The position numbers and the translations under genes were made by a program. Below are positions 10,216 to 21,013 of a stretch of DNA of 64,000 nt, in pieces. The notes beneath the pieces were generated by a model. It ran no database searches and was not told the DNA's origin. It saw only the letters and a program-made list of their open reading frames with translations. The number at the start of each line of letters is the position of its first letter. Position 1 is the stretch's first letter. The stretch is from Blakeslea trispora (lineage: Eukaryota; Mucoromycota; Mucoromycetes; Mucorales; Choanephoraceae): contig JAIWNE010000050.1 of the NCBI GenBank assembly GCA_025331445.1, positions 62,001 to 126,000 of the forward strand. Reading direction: 5' to 3'.

Positions 10216-12499
10216 TTACATACGCTCCAATGGTCTCAAACCCAACATACGCATGGCATTGCCAAGTGTAATACGGGCAGACCAGTACATGAGCAAACGA
10301 GCATCAGCAACAGCAGGATCAGCACCTCGGACCCAAAGGTTTTCGAAACAGGCAGAGATATCGTGAGACAACTTGAAGGCATAGGTGACAACATTACAAG
10401 GTTCATAACCATTAAGCAAATTCTTGATGAGATCGGGGTATTGAGAAACGGTACGAATGACATCAACAGCTTGAGGTTCAGTCAACAAACTCAAATCAGC
10501 CTGATGGTTGACTTCAAGACCACTTCTACGCTCAATAGAGGCAAGACGAGCATGGGCATATTGAATGTAAGGTCCGGTATCACCTTCAAAGGTACACATA
10601 CGGTCCATGTTGAATTCGTAGTTTTTGATACGACGAGCAGAGTTGTCTTGAATCTTGACGGCAGAGAGACCAATTTCATCAGCTACCTTTTCGGGTTCAG
10701 CAATTTCAGCATACTTGGCTGGGTTTCTACGCATCACTTCGTGCATGGTCTCCTTGGCTTCTTCTAAAATATCTTCCAAAAAGACAACAGTACCCTTACG
10801 AGTAGACATACCCAAGACCATACCAAAGTTGACATGTTCAAGACGGTTAGCCCATTCAAATTTGAGCAATTCTAAGGTCTTGAAGAGTTGCTTCAAGTGA
10901 AGATCTTGTTGAGAGGCAACAACGTAAATCATCTTGTCAAACTTGTACTTTTCAAAACGTTCAGCAGCAGCACCAATATCACGAGTCAAGTACAGAGTAG
11001 TACCATCTCTCTTTTGAACAACAGCACTACCGAGGTTGTACTTCTCCATATTGATAATTCGGGCACCTTCGGATTCTTCCAACAAGTTACATGCTTCAAG
11101 CATTTGCAAGGCCTTAGCCATACCTTCACCTACTTGAGATTCACCGGAATAGACATCAAAGTGAATGTTGAGACGAGCATAGATTTCTCTGTACTTGACA
11201 ATAGACAAATCTCTGAAACGGCGCCATAAAGCAAGAGCGTCCTCACTACCATCTTCCATTGTCTTGAAATAAGCACGAGCTTCATCATCGATTTCAGGGT
11301 TTTCTTTAGCATCTTTGTTGATTTGAACATAAACATCATACAAGTGCTTGATAGGATCAGCAACAAGTTTTTCTTCAGAACCGTATCTAGCAAAACCAAC
11401 AGCCAAAAGACCTTTTTTTTTTTAAAAAAAAAAAGAGGTTGAATTAAACAACGTTGTTTCCTATCCCATTTTTTTTATCTTTCTATTTTTTTTTATACTT
11501 ACCATATTGCTTGCCCCAATCACCCAAATAATTCATAGAGATGGTCTTCCAGCCGTTAGCAGTGTAAGCATTAGCAAGGAAAGCACCAATGATGGTGGAA
11601 CGAAGATGACCAGCATGGAAAGGCTTGGCAATATTAGGAGAGGAGAATTCAATGATGACAGTCTTGTTATCGCCAGAGTTGTTGTAACCATACTTTTCAG
11701 CCTTGGCAGAAACCTGAGACATGGTCAACTTGACCATAATAGCCTTGTTGATACGGAAGTTCAAGAAAGGACCGGCAGCAGAGGCCTCAGTAATGTAATC
11801 GTTGGTGACAAAAGAAGCAGCCCACTCCTTGGCCATGGCAGCAGGGTTGCCCTTGACACGAAGACGGGGCACAGCAATAGCCAAATCACCATTCTCAAGA
11901 GAACGAGGGTTATCAATGGCCTGATAGACAACAACAGGATCAAGGTTACCAAGTTGAGCGATTTGAACAGCAATCAAGTTTCTAAAAGTATCAACAGGGT
12001 TGACGGAAGGATCTGATCCACTACCAGGGATTTCAGGAATGCTCAATTCAGCAACAGGTGCAGCAGAAGCCAATTCAGAAGCCCATTGAACGGCCTCTTG
12101 AGCAGCAGCAGTAGCTTCAACGGCCTTGGTATAATCGCTTTCGTTTTCCTTTCTCAAAAGACACCAGGCAACATAATCAACAACAGTAGGTTCAGCACCG
12201 GTCAAGAAAGTAGTAGTCTTGTTGGCAATACGAGCCTTCAAGGCATCTACATTACCAGCAAGGGCCAAATCCAAAATATGAGCAGCTACTTGGTTGTTGA
12301 TGTGCTTTTCATCTAAAAGGTTGTTGGAACGGATAATATAACGAATGACATTGGGACCTGTACGCAAATCAATGTTGTTGACTTTGAAAGAGGTCTCAGA
12401 GCCGGCTTGAACAGTGATACTTTTCTTTAATTCAGGTTGACTAGCAAGAATGGCCAAAGTGCCAACAGAAATATTCTTTGAGTTAAGTGTTAAACTCAT
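10216..12499 (-). CDS. Cytoplasmic arginyl-tRNA synthetase
   Basis: Charges tRNA-Arg with arginine (class Ia synthetase). Two exons, 12499-11503 and 11411-10216, join in phase across a 91-base intron (GTAAGT donor) to give 730 residues. The class I signature is HAGH at 295-298 within PFHAGHLRSTIIG, and the KMSKS-equivalent loop is MSTRKG at about 534. Other ArgRS hallmarks are QDNSARRIKNYEFN, TFEGDTGPYIQYAHARL and the C-terminal anticodon-binding ending LGLRPLERM. Residues 1-150 are an extra N-terminal region whose segment FLTGAEPTVVDYVAWCLL looks like a GST-C-type fold, as found in synthetases that join complexes. No mitochondrial presequence is evident (start MSLTLNSKN). The next gene towards higher coordinates starts over 2 kb away. 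Confidence 0.96.
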
Positions 12500-14131
12500 T
12501 TATAAAGACAAAGAAGAATAGATTTATATGGTATTAAAAAAAAAAAAAGAAAGATAAATCAAAACAGTTTTTTCTCTTAAAAAATAACGCGGCAAAGAAT
12601 TGACACTTCGAGAAAAATGAGTCATGTTCCCCCAAAAGGTAACTGAAGCCAAGCCACAGCATTACCTAACACAAATTGTCAGCACTTACACAATGCAAGC
12701 GACCCTCTTTTTCTTGTCTCATTTCACCCTTATTTGGTCATACCTATTTTGTTCACTATGACTAACCTTTCCTAAAATTTGTTCTTGTACCAGGTCTTTG
12801 AGATTGTCAGACAGATGACACAGCAATGACTATCAAGAGAACAGTCTTTTCAATTAGGAAATAAAAATATGTATTCGAATATCAAACCTGCGATACAGAT
12901 AAGCTGCCTTCCGAATCATAAAAAAGAAGCACCAGTTCTTTTCTTTTGGTGAAGATATAAAAGACAAGTATTTTGTGTTTATTGTCTCGATGAATGAACC
13001 AGACACCAATGGCCCTACTCGATAGAATTATGTGATGGCTTTATGTAGAGAAAGATAATGATACTAGCTATAGGCCCTGTCCCTTTTTTTGCCACTTTGC
13101 AGATTAGAGAACATAATCTATGTTTCATACATTTAAATTGTTCCTTAGACCATGCAGTGCAACATTGCGGTATGGTGGCCCTCGCTTCGATCGCTCCTAG
13201 ATGACGGATAAGTGTCCTAGAGCTTTTTAGCAACATACAGCTTATAGGTCTTACTAATGTCATATTCTGTGCCATGATATCTAAATGAATACATTTGTAA
13301 CACATGGCGCACGAATATTCTGAGAAGATTGCTTTTTATTAAGCTTGACTTGGGCAAATACAACACAGTTGTATTTGGTATGCTTTCTTGCATGGATTCA
13401 ATACCCTCTTTAATTGTAGATGATTGCTTGTTCCAAGGATCATGTTAAAAAGCACAGATCCAAATTGCCTCTCTTACATTTATATCCTGGTCTTATGCAT
13501 TGTTTTCATTATAACTTTGACAAAGTAAAACATTCATCAACAGAAAACAAACACTGCTTAATTTACGAGCGTATAAGAATATCGTTTTTTTTTTTATTAT
13601 AAAATATTATAAACTTTTCCCTTCTATTAATTTGAAGGGATCAACCAAGCAAACAAAAAAAAAAAAATAGTAATTTTCTCGAGATGCTAAATCGAAACTA
13701 GACAAAAGAAAAACCCCATTAGTAACCACAACAGAAGATATACTTTGTTAAGCCATAAACTTAAGGGATTCTTTTTTTTTTGTCAAAGTGTCAGGCTCAT
13801 TAAATCAGTTTTTTTTTTTTAAAATCCACACGTATGATTAGGACGTGAAAAGTTATGCATCCTTCGTATGACAAAAAAAAAAAGAACAACCCTCTTAAGC
13901 TTTGGCATCAAGAGATAGACACTTACCAATCAATAGATAAAGAAAAGAGAAAGGATAGTTGAATAAAAAATTTATTTTTCTTAAGCTATTATATAGTCAT
14001 AAATCACAGTGGCTTATTTCGAAAAATTTTTTATCTCTACCCTTCTTTTCAACAGCAGATCCAATCGTTCTTACTTTCTCAACCTTGAATTCAGGGACAG
14101 TTTACTTTTTTTTTTTTATTTTCCATGCACA
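12500..14131. other. Intergenic region between ArgRS and small-protein gene
   Basis: AT-rich DNA with poly-A/T runs. It contains the upstream region of the ArgRS gene (right after 12499) and the 3' flank of the gene ending at 14132. Short open frames on both strands (for example 13015-13305 minus) show no recognisable features. Confidence 0.45.
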
Positions 14132-14621
14132 TCAATCTAAAGGAACATTAAGCTTATAGGTTTCTTTGACTCTTTTGGCAAAGTCAGTGTAACCACCTAT
14201 GACCTTTTGATTTTCTAAATCACATCCTTCATAGATAAAAGGAGATGTCTTGTGACTTGTGTTGAATTCCTGAATTTTGATGTACAGTTAAGCAGACAAG
14301 AAACTATCATCGTTTTTTTTTTTCTTTTCTTACTTGTTGCAATTCTTTTGAGCGTTCGCTCCACTGTTGCTTTACATATGCACTCACATCTACTTTAATA
14401 TGGGGATGTTTGCCAGTAAGCATATCGCCAACTCTGACTGCGTTAGAGAAATAAGAACAAGTTAAAAATCCTTCCTAAACAGTGCCTGTTAATACCTTTA
14501 GTTTTATGTTTGATTAATTTATACTTACAATATGATAGCATTGCGTCTTTTCGGGAATAGCAAGATCTACCCCCTCAGTACCGCTGTCTTTTGTTTGACC
14601 AAACCAAGAAAATAAACCCAT
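14132..14621 (-). CDS. Small unknown protein, three exons, one-base phase conflict at intron 1
   Basis: The exons are 14621-14529, 14437-14334 and 14269-14132. The protein is about 111 residues. It starts MGLFSWFGQTKDSG, continues RVGDMLTGKHPHIKVDVSAY, and ends FAKRVKETYKLNVPLD. I do not recognise the family. It has no membrane segment, and Gly2 could in principle be myristoylated, but residue 6 is Trp, which is unfavourable. Intron 2 (GTAAG-CAG) is in phase. Intron 1 has canonical GTAAGT...CGCAG ends, but using them leaves the total coding length one base short of a multiple of three (335 nt). The downstream frame that clearly looks coding needs one more base, so there is either a frameshift, a sequence error or an unusual splice. 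It shares a 316-bp divergent upstream region with METTL4. Confidence 0.6.
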
Positions 14622-14937
14622 GTTTGATTGAGTAATAATAAAAAAGAGAGAGAAAGAAAGAGGAATAAAATATTACTACCAAAAAAAAATCCATTTTTTC
14701 TTTCTTTTTTTTTTCTGGGTTTGACTAGTACCAAACAAGTGAACAGAAAGTCTAATAAGGATCATGGCTTTGCCCAACAACAACTTAAGCATTGTATGGA
14801 ATCATACGTATTCTTCCAGGCAAGTTTATTATTTTTTCTTTTTTAACATGAAAGTGTAGCATGAACGAAAGTGCCGCCGGAGCATAAAGATAGGTTTGAA
14901 TTTTTTGTAATTTTTTCTTTCTTTACTCTTATATTTT
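14622..14937. promoter_or_regulatory. Divergent upstream region (small protein / METTL4)
   Basis: 316 bp between two divergent start codons, so it must hold both promoters. It contains long poly-T tracts and no clear TATA box. Confidence 0.45.
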
Positions 14938-16330
14938 ATGTTTGATCTTATTGACAGTGAAAGTTGTTTTTCGAAAAGAATAAAACCATACAAGCTTATT
15001 CCAGGCGAATTCGATGTATGCTCACCTTATTTTCGAGCAAAAGAGGTGAATGAGCAAGAACCTGAACGGAAAAGAAGAAGGAAAAATAAGACAGAAAGTC
15101 ATCAAAGCAATGCTGATATTGAGACAGAAGAGAAGCATCAGATGATACGAACACAGTTGCTAGAGTGCCTAAACAAACTGTCAGAAAAATGGCCAGAGCA
15201 ATGGAAAGAAAGAAAAGCACCTTGTACTCGAGACACAGAAGTAAATACAATTGATTTTCCAAGCATTCAACAGATGGTAGAAATGGCAAATCAGAAATTT
15301 GCATTTGATCCGACAGAAGAAGCAGAACAAGAGGCTCCTTTTCATGAGCTTGCTGAAGACCAGACAAAGACACTAGACATGTTTTCTGTTTTCGGTCGAA
15401 TTTGCAAAAACAGTAGCACAGAGCTTGTCAAATGGATACAATTTACACCTACAGCTACTTATTTGATACCACCTGATTCGACATTCTTTATGGGATCAAT
15501 GTCAAACACCTTAAGTCAATTAGGAACCTATGGTAAAACAAAACAAAAAACATTGACATGTAAACATTCAATTGTGACTAAAATTCATTCTTTTCTCTGT
15601 TTGATTCAAGTTGAAACTCTTGGTGGTGCTGATCTGATTGTGATGGATCCACCATGGCCAAACAAAAGTGGTAAGTTAAATTAAATACATTTATAGATGT
15701 CTTACTTATTCTTCAATGATACATGAATCTACTTTTTATAGTCCAAAGATCATCACATTATGACACACAGGATATATATGATTTCTATAAAATACCAATG
15801 TCAAAATTAATATCAGGGCAAGATAGTATTGTTGCTGTCTGGGTGACAAACAAACCGAAATTTAGAAAATTCGTGATCAATAAGCTATTTCCTGCTTGGC
15901 AACTGGAATGTCTTGGTGAATGGGTATGGCTAAAGACGACTACTCAAGCTGAATGCATTTTCCCTCTGGATTCCAAACATAAGAAGCCATATGAACAGTT
16001 GATCATTGGTCGACCTCTAGTCCATAACAAGAAAGAGTTGCGTAAATCTATCCCTAAAACACACACAATTATTAGTGTGCCTAGCGTAAGACATTCAAGA
16101 AAGCCACCTCTGGAAGGTAAAGAAAAAAAACCAGAATCTTTCCCTCATTTTATAGATCAAAACTTGATACTAACTTACACGTCTATCAAGACGTACTGTC
16201 TCCATTTATAGAAAAAAAGAGCCCTGTTTGCATAGAATTGTTTGCTCGCTGCTTGATGCCTGGTTGGATTAGTTGGGGAAATGAGTGCTTGAAATTCCAG
16301 CACTCGAATTACTTTGAAGATTCTAAATAA
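14938..16330 (+). CDS. METTL4: METTL4-type MT-A70 N6-adenine methyltransferase
   Basis: Predicted S-adenosylmethionine-dependent methyltransferase of the METTL4 branch. Known METTL4 proteins have been linked to m6Am in U2 snRNA and to 6mA in DNA. The exons are 14938-15532, 15611-15670, 15742-16116 and 16191-16330, all in phase, giving 389 residues. The last acceptor is supported by a TACTAAC branch site at 16169-16175. The catalytic DPPW motif is at residues 211-214, within MDPPWPNKSVQRSSHY. It is followed by VAVWVTN, EWVWLKTTTQAE and PLDSKHKKPYEQL, then HSRKPPLE and a C-terminal CIELFARCLMPGWISWGNE block. These are signatures of METTL4 rather than METTL3/14. The N-terminal 150 residues are charged (KRRRKNK, possible nuclear signal). 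It is convergent with the next gene, with only about 95 bp between stops. Confidence 0.94.
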
Positions 16331-16425
16331 TAGATGATCAAAACACTGCCAAATGGCTAGCTTTTATAAACTGATTACACGTATATTATAAAGTAAATTT
16401 GTTGATTTTTTTAAAAAAAAAAAAA

Positions 16426-18067
16426 CTATTTAGTGGCAGCAATGACTATATTTCTAGGTGATGTAATGGGATCGAAAAGAGGCCACATCCAAATATTCTT
16501 TGTAGGGCTCTCAGGAATATTATCATCAAGGTAAAGCCATCGATCCATCAAAATCAAACTTTCCAAAATAGGCCCTAGTAAGACACGCAAAGTCCAGAGA
16601 ATAGCAATTTGCTTGTCAACACCTTGTCCTTTGTATTTCTCATAGTATGCTTCTGCCTCTTCAGATGTGATTGTGTTTTCTGGTAAATTGAGTCTCTTGG
16701 AAGCAACTTGTACATAGACTGAAAAAGAAGTGAAATCTTTCTTTTTGTTTAATCTTCCAATCACAGGTGCCTTGGAAGCATCTGTGATACCTTTTTCGAC
16801 CATAATAGCCTGTAACCCAAATAAGCACACTTTAAAAATGCTATTTTCTTCTCAAAAGAATGGTAAACCCACTTACCTGCAACAAAGCTCTAAAAAAGTG
16901 ATGCTCATACGCCATCAATGTTTCTTCTAACTGATCTTCCCATCTTGCCGGTGCCTGGCATGATAGCATTTTTGGTGTAGGACCGAGATAAAATCCTGAT
17001 TGTTTCACATGCTGACTTAGAGGAAATCCAACCACATCAGCCTCATCTCTTTCTGTCAAGAAATGATAACAGCAACCAACATTGACAAAGCAAGTGATGT
17101 CCGAACTGGTAGCAAACAATCGCAGCATCATACTAGCTAAATCGCCACAGGTGTGTAATCCACAGAGCAACCACTTTTCATCTTCAGGATGATCGCTCCA
17201 TTTCGGCAAGATAGTGGAAGCATTTTCTGGAGTGATGAAATCTGTTACGTGGTATAGTTTCAGTACATCACTACTCAGCTTCTTCATGATACGCTCATCA
17301 AACTTTTTGGCACCACATGTTTGAATCTCTGAAGAATCAACAGCAAGTACCTTTAAGTTGGATCGAAATGCAAGTGACCTTGAAAGATAACCTTGCCCTG
17401 CCCCTAGATCAACAACAGATTCAACTTGTTGACTAGATGCAATTCTCTGAATAACAGGCGTCATACGTTCAACCTGTACAACGTAATTGAGCAAGGTCTA
17501 CTTTGATCATCAATGTGAGTGAGTACCTCATGAATTTTTTTTCCAGTCATGCCGGGCTGAATACATTTATCGATTTGACTAACAGTTTGATTTGCTTTGA
17601 TGCATTTGTAAGTTTACAAATCAAAACAAGAAGAAGAAGATAAAACAGCTATGTGCTTACTTTACAGTCATTCATATTGAGTCGAGGCAATGCAATGTCT
17701 CGAGCATTTCGAATAAAGTTTTTCAATGATTCAGGCCATGCTTCCTATGAAGACGTTATTTCAACTAAAAATTATAGCAGGAGAATCACTCATTTACATT
17801 CAGATCTGAACCCGACGCAATCTTGATAATTGAATTAATCCATTCATCTCGAGACTCATTGTTTGGCAATAGCACTTGGCGCCAATCTTCTTCTAAAACC
17901 TTATCCCATTGATTCAAGGTAATGAAGTCAACAATATGTAGTGTAGTCCAATGCTTATGGCTCTCAACAAAATCAATCAAAGCCTGCGTATACTCTAAAG
18001 GGCTCAAATGTGCATACTTTTCGGGCAGTTGTAGATTGTTCTGAGGAATGAGGTGGGGATCGAGCAT
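16426..18067 (-). CDS. METTL25/RRNAD1-like methyltransferase
   Basis: Predicted SAM-dependent methyltransferase of the METTL25 family; the substrate is not settled in general. The exons are 18067-17798, 17744-17666, 17594-17527, 17473-16877 and 16809-16426, giving 465 residues with all phases closing. The family motif GMTGKKIHEVERM precedes the SAM-binding VVDLGAGQGYLSRSL (about 160-174). Downstream, LLCGLHTCGDLA and FVNVGCCYHFLTE, then GFPLS, are characteristic of METTL25/RRNAD1. The exon 2/3 junction was chosen because only the GTAAAG donor at 17665 keeps the frame. It is convergent with METTL4 and divergent from the RhoGEF gene. Confidence 0.9.
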
Positions 18068-19390
18068 CGAGCAAACAAAGTAAAAGAGAAAAAGATATAA
18101 AAAAAAATTTTTTTTTGGTGCTTTGTTTCAATTCTCGGTCATTACTACCTTGTTAAAAAAAACATATGATTTGACTCTCATTTTCTCTTTGTTTTTTAGT
18201 CTTTTACATGTAGTTTTCTTCAAACCTTCTCAAGTTTCTTTTTCTCTGTCCGAAGAAAAAAAAAAAAAAAGATCAACTCTAGCAAGTAGTTTGTAAAGAA
18301 GAATATACTCTCACGATATTTGGAAATTTTGAACTCAGCAATAAGCTTGTTTCTGCATAAAGATTGATTAATTATTCAATGTGATTGCTGGCTTACCTTG
18401 CTACAAGCAGTTTTTCTAACTTTGAAGCTGTTTCAAAATCACAATTAAGTTTTATAGAGATTATCGAATGACCTCTTTTTTTTTTCTTTCTCGAAAAAGT
18501 AATGGTCAATTTATAGTTTTGTATCAGTAGAATAGTGGACTGTTACAAAACCTTTAAATTTGTTACTCAGTTCGTTGTAGGGGTCGTGTTCACTGTCAAA
18601 CTCTAAATTCAGGGAAAAACTTTATATATCGGATCTGTTCCTACAAGAATGGATGCTTATTTACTGATGTCGTTTTTCCCAATAGAGTGGTTGTGCACAT
18701 GTTAAGCTGAATTGTTTGTGTCTTTGCTAGAATGATTTGCTATGACAGTCTGCCCTTTTTCTCATCTAATCGTGCTTGTTATATTGTTTGAAATAAAGAT
18801 AAATCAATTCCTTGTCCTTTGTCCAAGTTTACTGCACATTTTCAACATTGAGATCTTATGCTTGCAAAATACTACCTATGTATGCTTTACAGTTCTTTTG
18901 TCTTGTGCTTTCAAACATAACACTACCTAAAACTAAACAGAGTGGTTTCAGGGTTGTGCTTGTCTCTTCATGATTCTTTTCTTCATACATCTTTGGTTAA
19001 ATGTAAAGCATCTTGATTCATTTAATAGCCTGTTGCATACCCAATCTGCTTGAATTTCATAGTCTTTGAACTTCTTTTTATACAAAATAAAAAGATGGAT
19101 AAGCGATCTTTCATCGTTATTATAATTCTCATTTGCCAGCATAAAGCCTATTGAGACGAGCCTTTATCTGTACCTTTTGTCACAAAGGGCTTCTTTATCC
19201 TCTCTCTTTCTTTTTTAAATAATCTGTTCCGGGCAAAATTTTGTCCATGTGTATTGTGTACCCAATTTGGATTATTTAATTTTTAAATAAAGATTTAAAC
19301 GTATTGTGCAATTAATTGTATTTTATTGACAATATATTATTATCCATCTCTTTCGCTTTTTATCTCTTTTGCCTTTTCTACTCTAACAAT
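18068..19390. promoter_or_regulatory. Divergent intergenic region (METTL25-like / RhoGEF)
   Basis: 1.3 kb of AT-rich DNA between divergent start codons. It must contain both promoters. No gene or clear element recognised. Confidence 0.4.
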
Positions 19391-20702
19391 ATGAGTAAAA
19401 AGGGCTTGGATGCTTCTTATATGAAGAAACGCGCATCTTCTCTTTTCAATGTCTTTACACCTACCAATTCAAGCCAATTCAAAAACAGAAAATCAGCATT
19501 GTTGGAGGAAAATGTTGAATTCACCGAAACATACCCAGTCTCGTTTTCTGATTCGGGTTTCTGCCACCCTTTATCATTACATGATTCGACAAAAACTGAA
19601 GAATACCATAACTTTTATCAGCTAGAAATCGCAACACCTCCTTCCTCTATTCATGAAGTGTCATCCGTTGCTAGCAAGAAGAGTAATTTTGGAAAGCGAA
19701 GTTTCAGTCAAGGCAATCTGCTGTCAGTATGGACAAATAACAAAGTGCATCATGAAACAACAACCAGTTTAGCTTCCCGATCCGACCTTTTTCTTCGAGA
19801 ACTGGATGCACAAAAGGCGCCAAGTAAAAAATCACAATTCCAAAAACGAGAATCAAAAGCCATTCGCTTTTGGCAGTCAAAAACAGTTGAAAACATGTTG
19901 ATTCAAGATAACCTATCTCCGCTTTCAGTTGATGATGCAAGTAGTATGCCAATAGATGTAATTTGTGATAGTCATTAATTCTTTTCTTTTCGTCAAATTA
20001 GTGCACTGAGCGAGACCAAATGATTGCAAGGTTCATTATAAGTGAGCTTCAATCGACAGAAAAATCATTTTATCAATTTCTGTTGTTTATAAAATCTGTA
20101 AGTTGCCTTTTTTGACTAACGGAGTACCAAACTTATGTACTTCTTTAGAATTACATGGAACCAATGCTTGAGAAAGTATCTCAATCAAGATACACTTTAT
20201 TTAAATCAAACGATGTTCATGCTTTGTTTTATCATCTCCCTGATCTTATCTCAGTAGCTTCGAGAACGCTAAAAAAACTAGAAGAATATGATATCCTTGA
20301 CTGTCCAGGCCTAACGATTGGGCGAATTTTTAAAGAATTGGAACAGGATTTCGTGATCTTTCTGAAATATGCTGTGCATTATCAAGGAAATTTAAAAGCT
20401 ATTCGTCGTGCTAGCCTTAGCTGTTGTAGCAAAGCTCAGAAAACAGATGATAATCGACTCGGGATGTCTGATTATTTAATTGCACCGTTCCAACGGGTGC
20501 CACGCTACGAATTGTTGTTGAAGGGTAAGAATGTGGTTTTTATATTTTTCAGTAGCAGTTTACTCATATACCTCTAGATCTTTTAAAATACACAAAGAAT
20601 CAGCATCAAGATTTGATTTATGCAAAGAACATGATTAGTGGTTTAGCATCCACGATGAATCAAGTACAACAAAAAATATCCATTACAAAACCATACTTTT
20701 AA
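19391..20702 (+). CDS. RhoGEF (DH-domain) protein, short form
   Basis: Predicted guanine-nucleotide exchange factor for a Rho-family GTPase. The exons are 19391-19957, 20002-20097, 20149-20524 and 20578-20702, giving 387 residues with phases closing. Residues 1-190 are Ser-rich and unstructured. From about 190 the DH (Dbl homology) domain shows its usual landmarks: IARFIISELQSTEKSFYQFL (CR1), a middle helix with GRIFKELEQDFVIFLKYAVH, and the CR3-like DYLIAPFQRVPRYELLLKDL block. No PH domain follows, and the protein ends 25 residues after the last DH helix (KISITKPYF), which is short for the family. The absence of the usual DH-PH tandem may reflect a truncated paralogue. Confidence 0.85.
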
Positions 20703-21013
20703 ATAGTGTACATATATAAATTTCCCGTCCTTCCTCCATTTACCTTCATTTCTTCATTACCCTCATTTACAGATAGTTTGCATCAAGATTCATAAGCCCC
20801 CCTCATTTATTAGACAGAAAGAAAAATTGTACATCATATCGTTTGCAGAAAATATTATTCCACAGTGCGTGACAGATTTTAAAAATCATTTAGTGGTTTC
20901 TAGAAATCCAATCGGCATAAAATAAAAATAAATAAATCGCCCATTTAGATTTGCAACATTTTCTCTTTTTTTTTGCTTTCTCCATATATTTTTTTTTTAC
21001 TAACACTATCTGT

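Noticed and set aside
13015..13305. 96-codon minus-strand frame
   Set aside because: No recognisable motif and no exon chain; likely chance.
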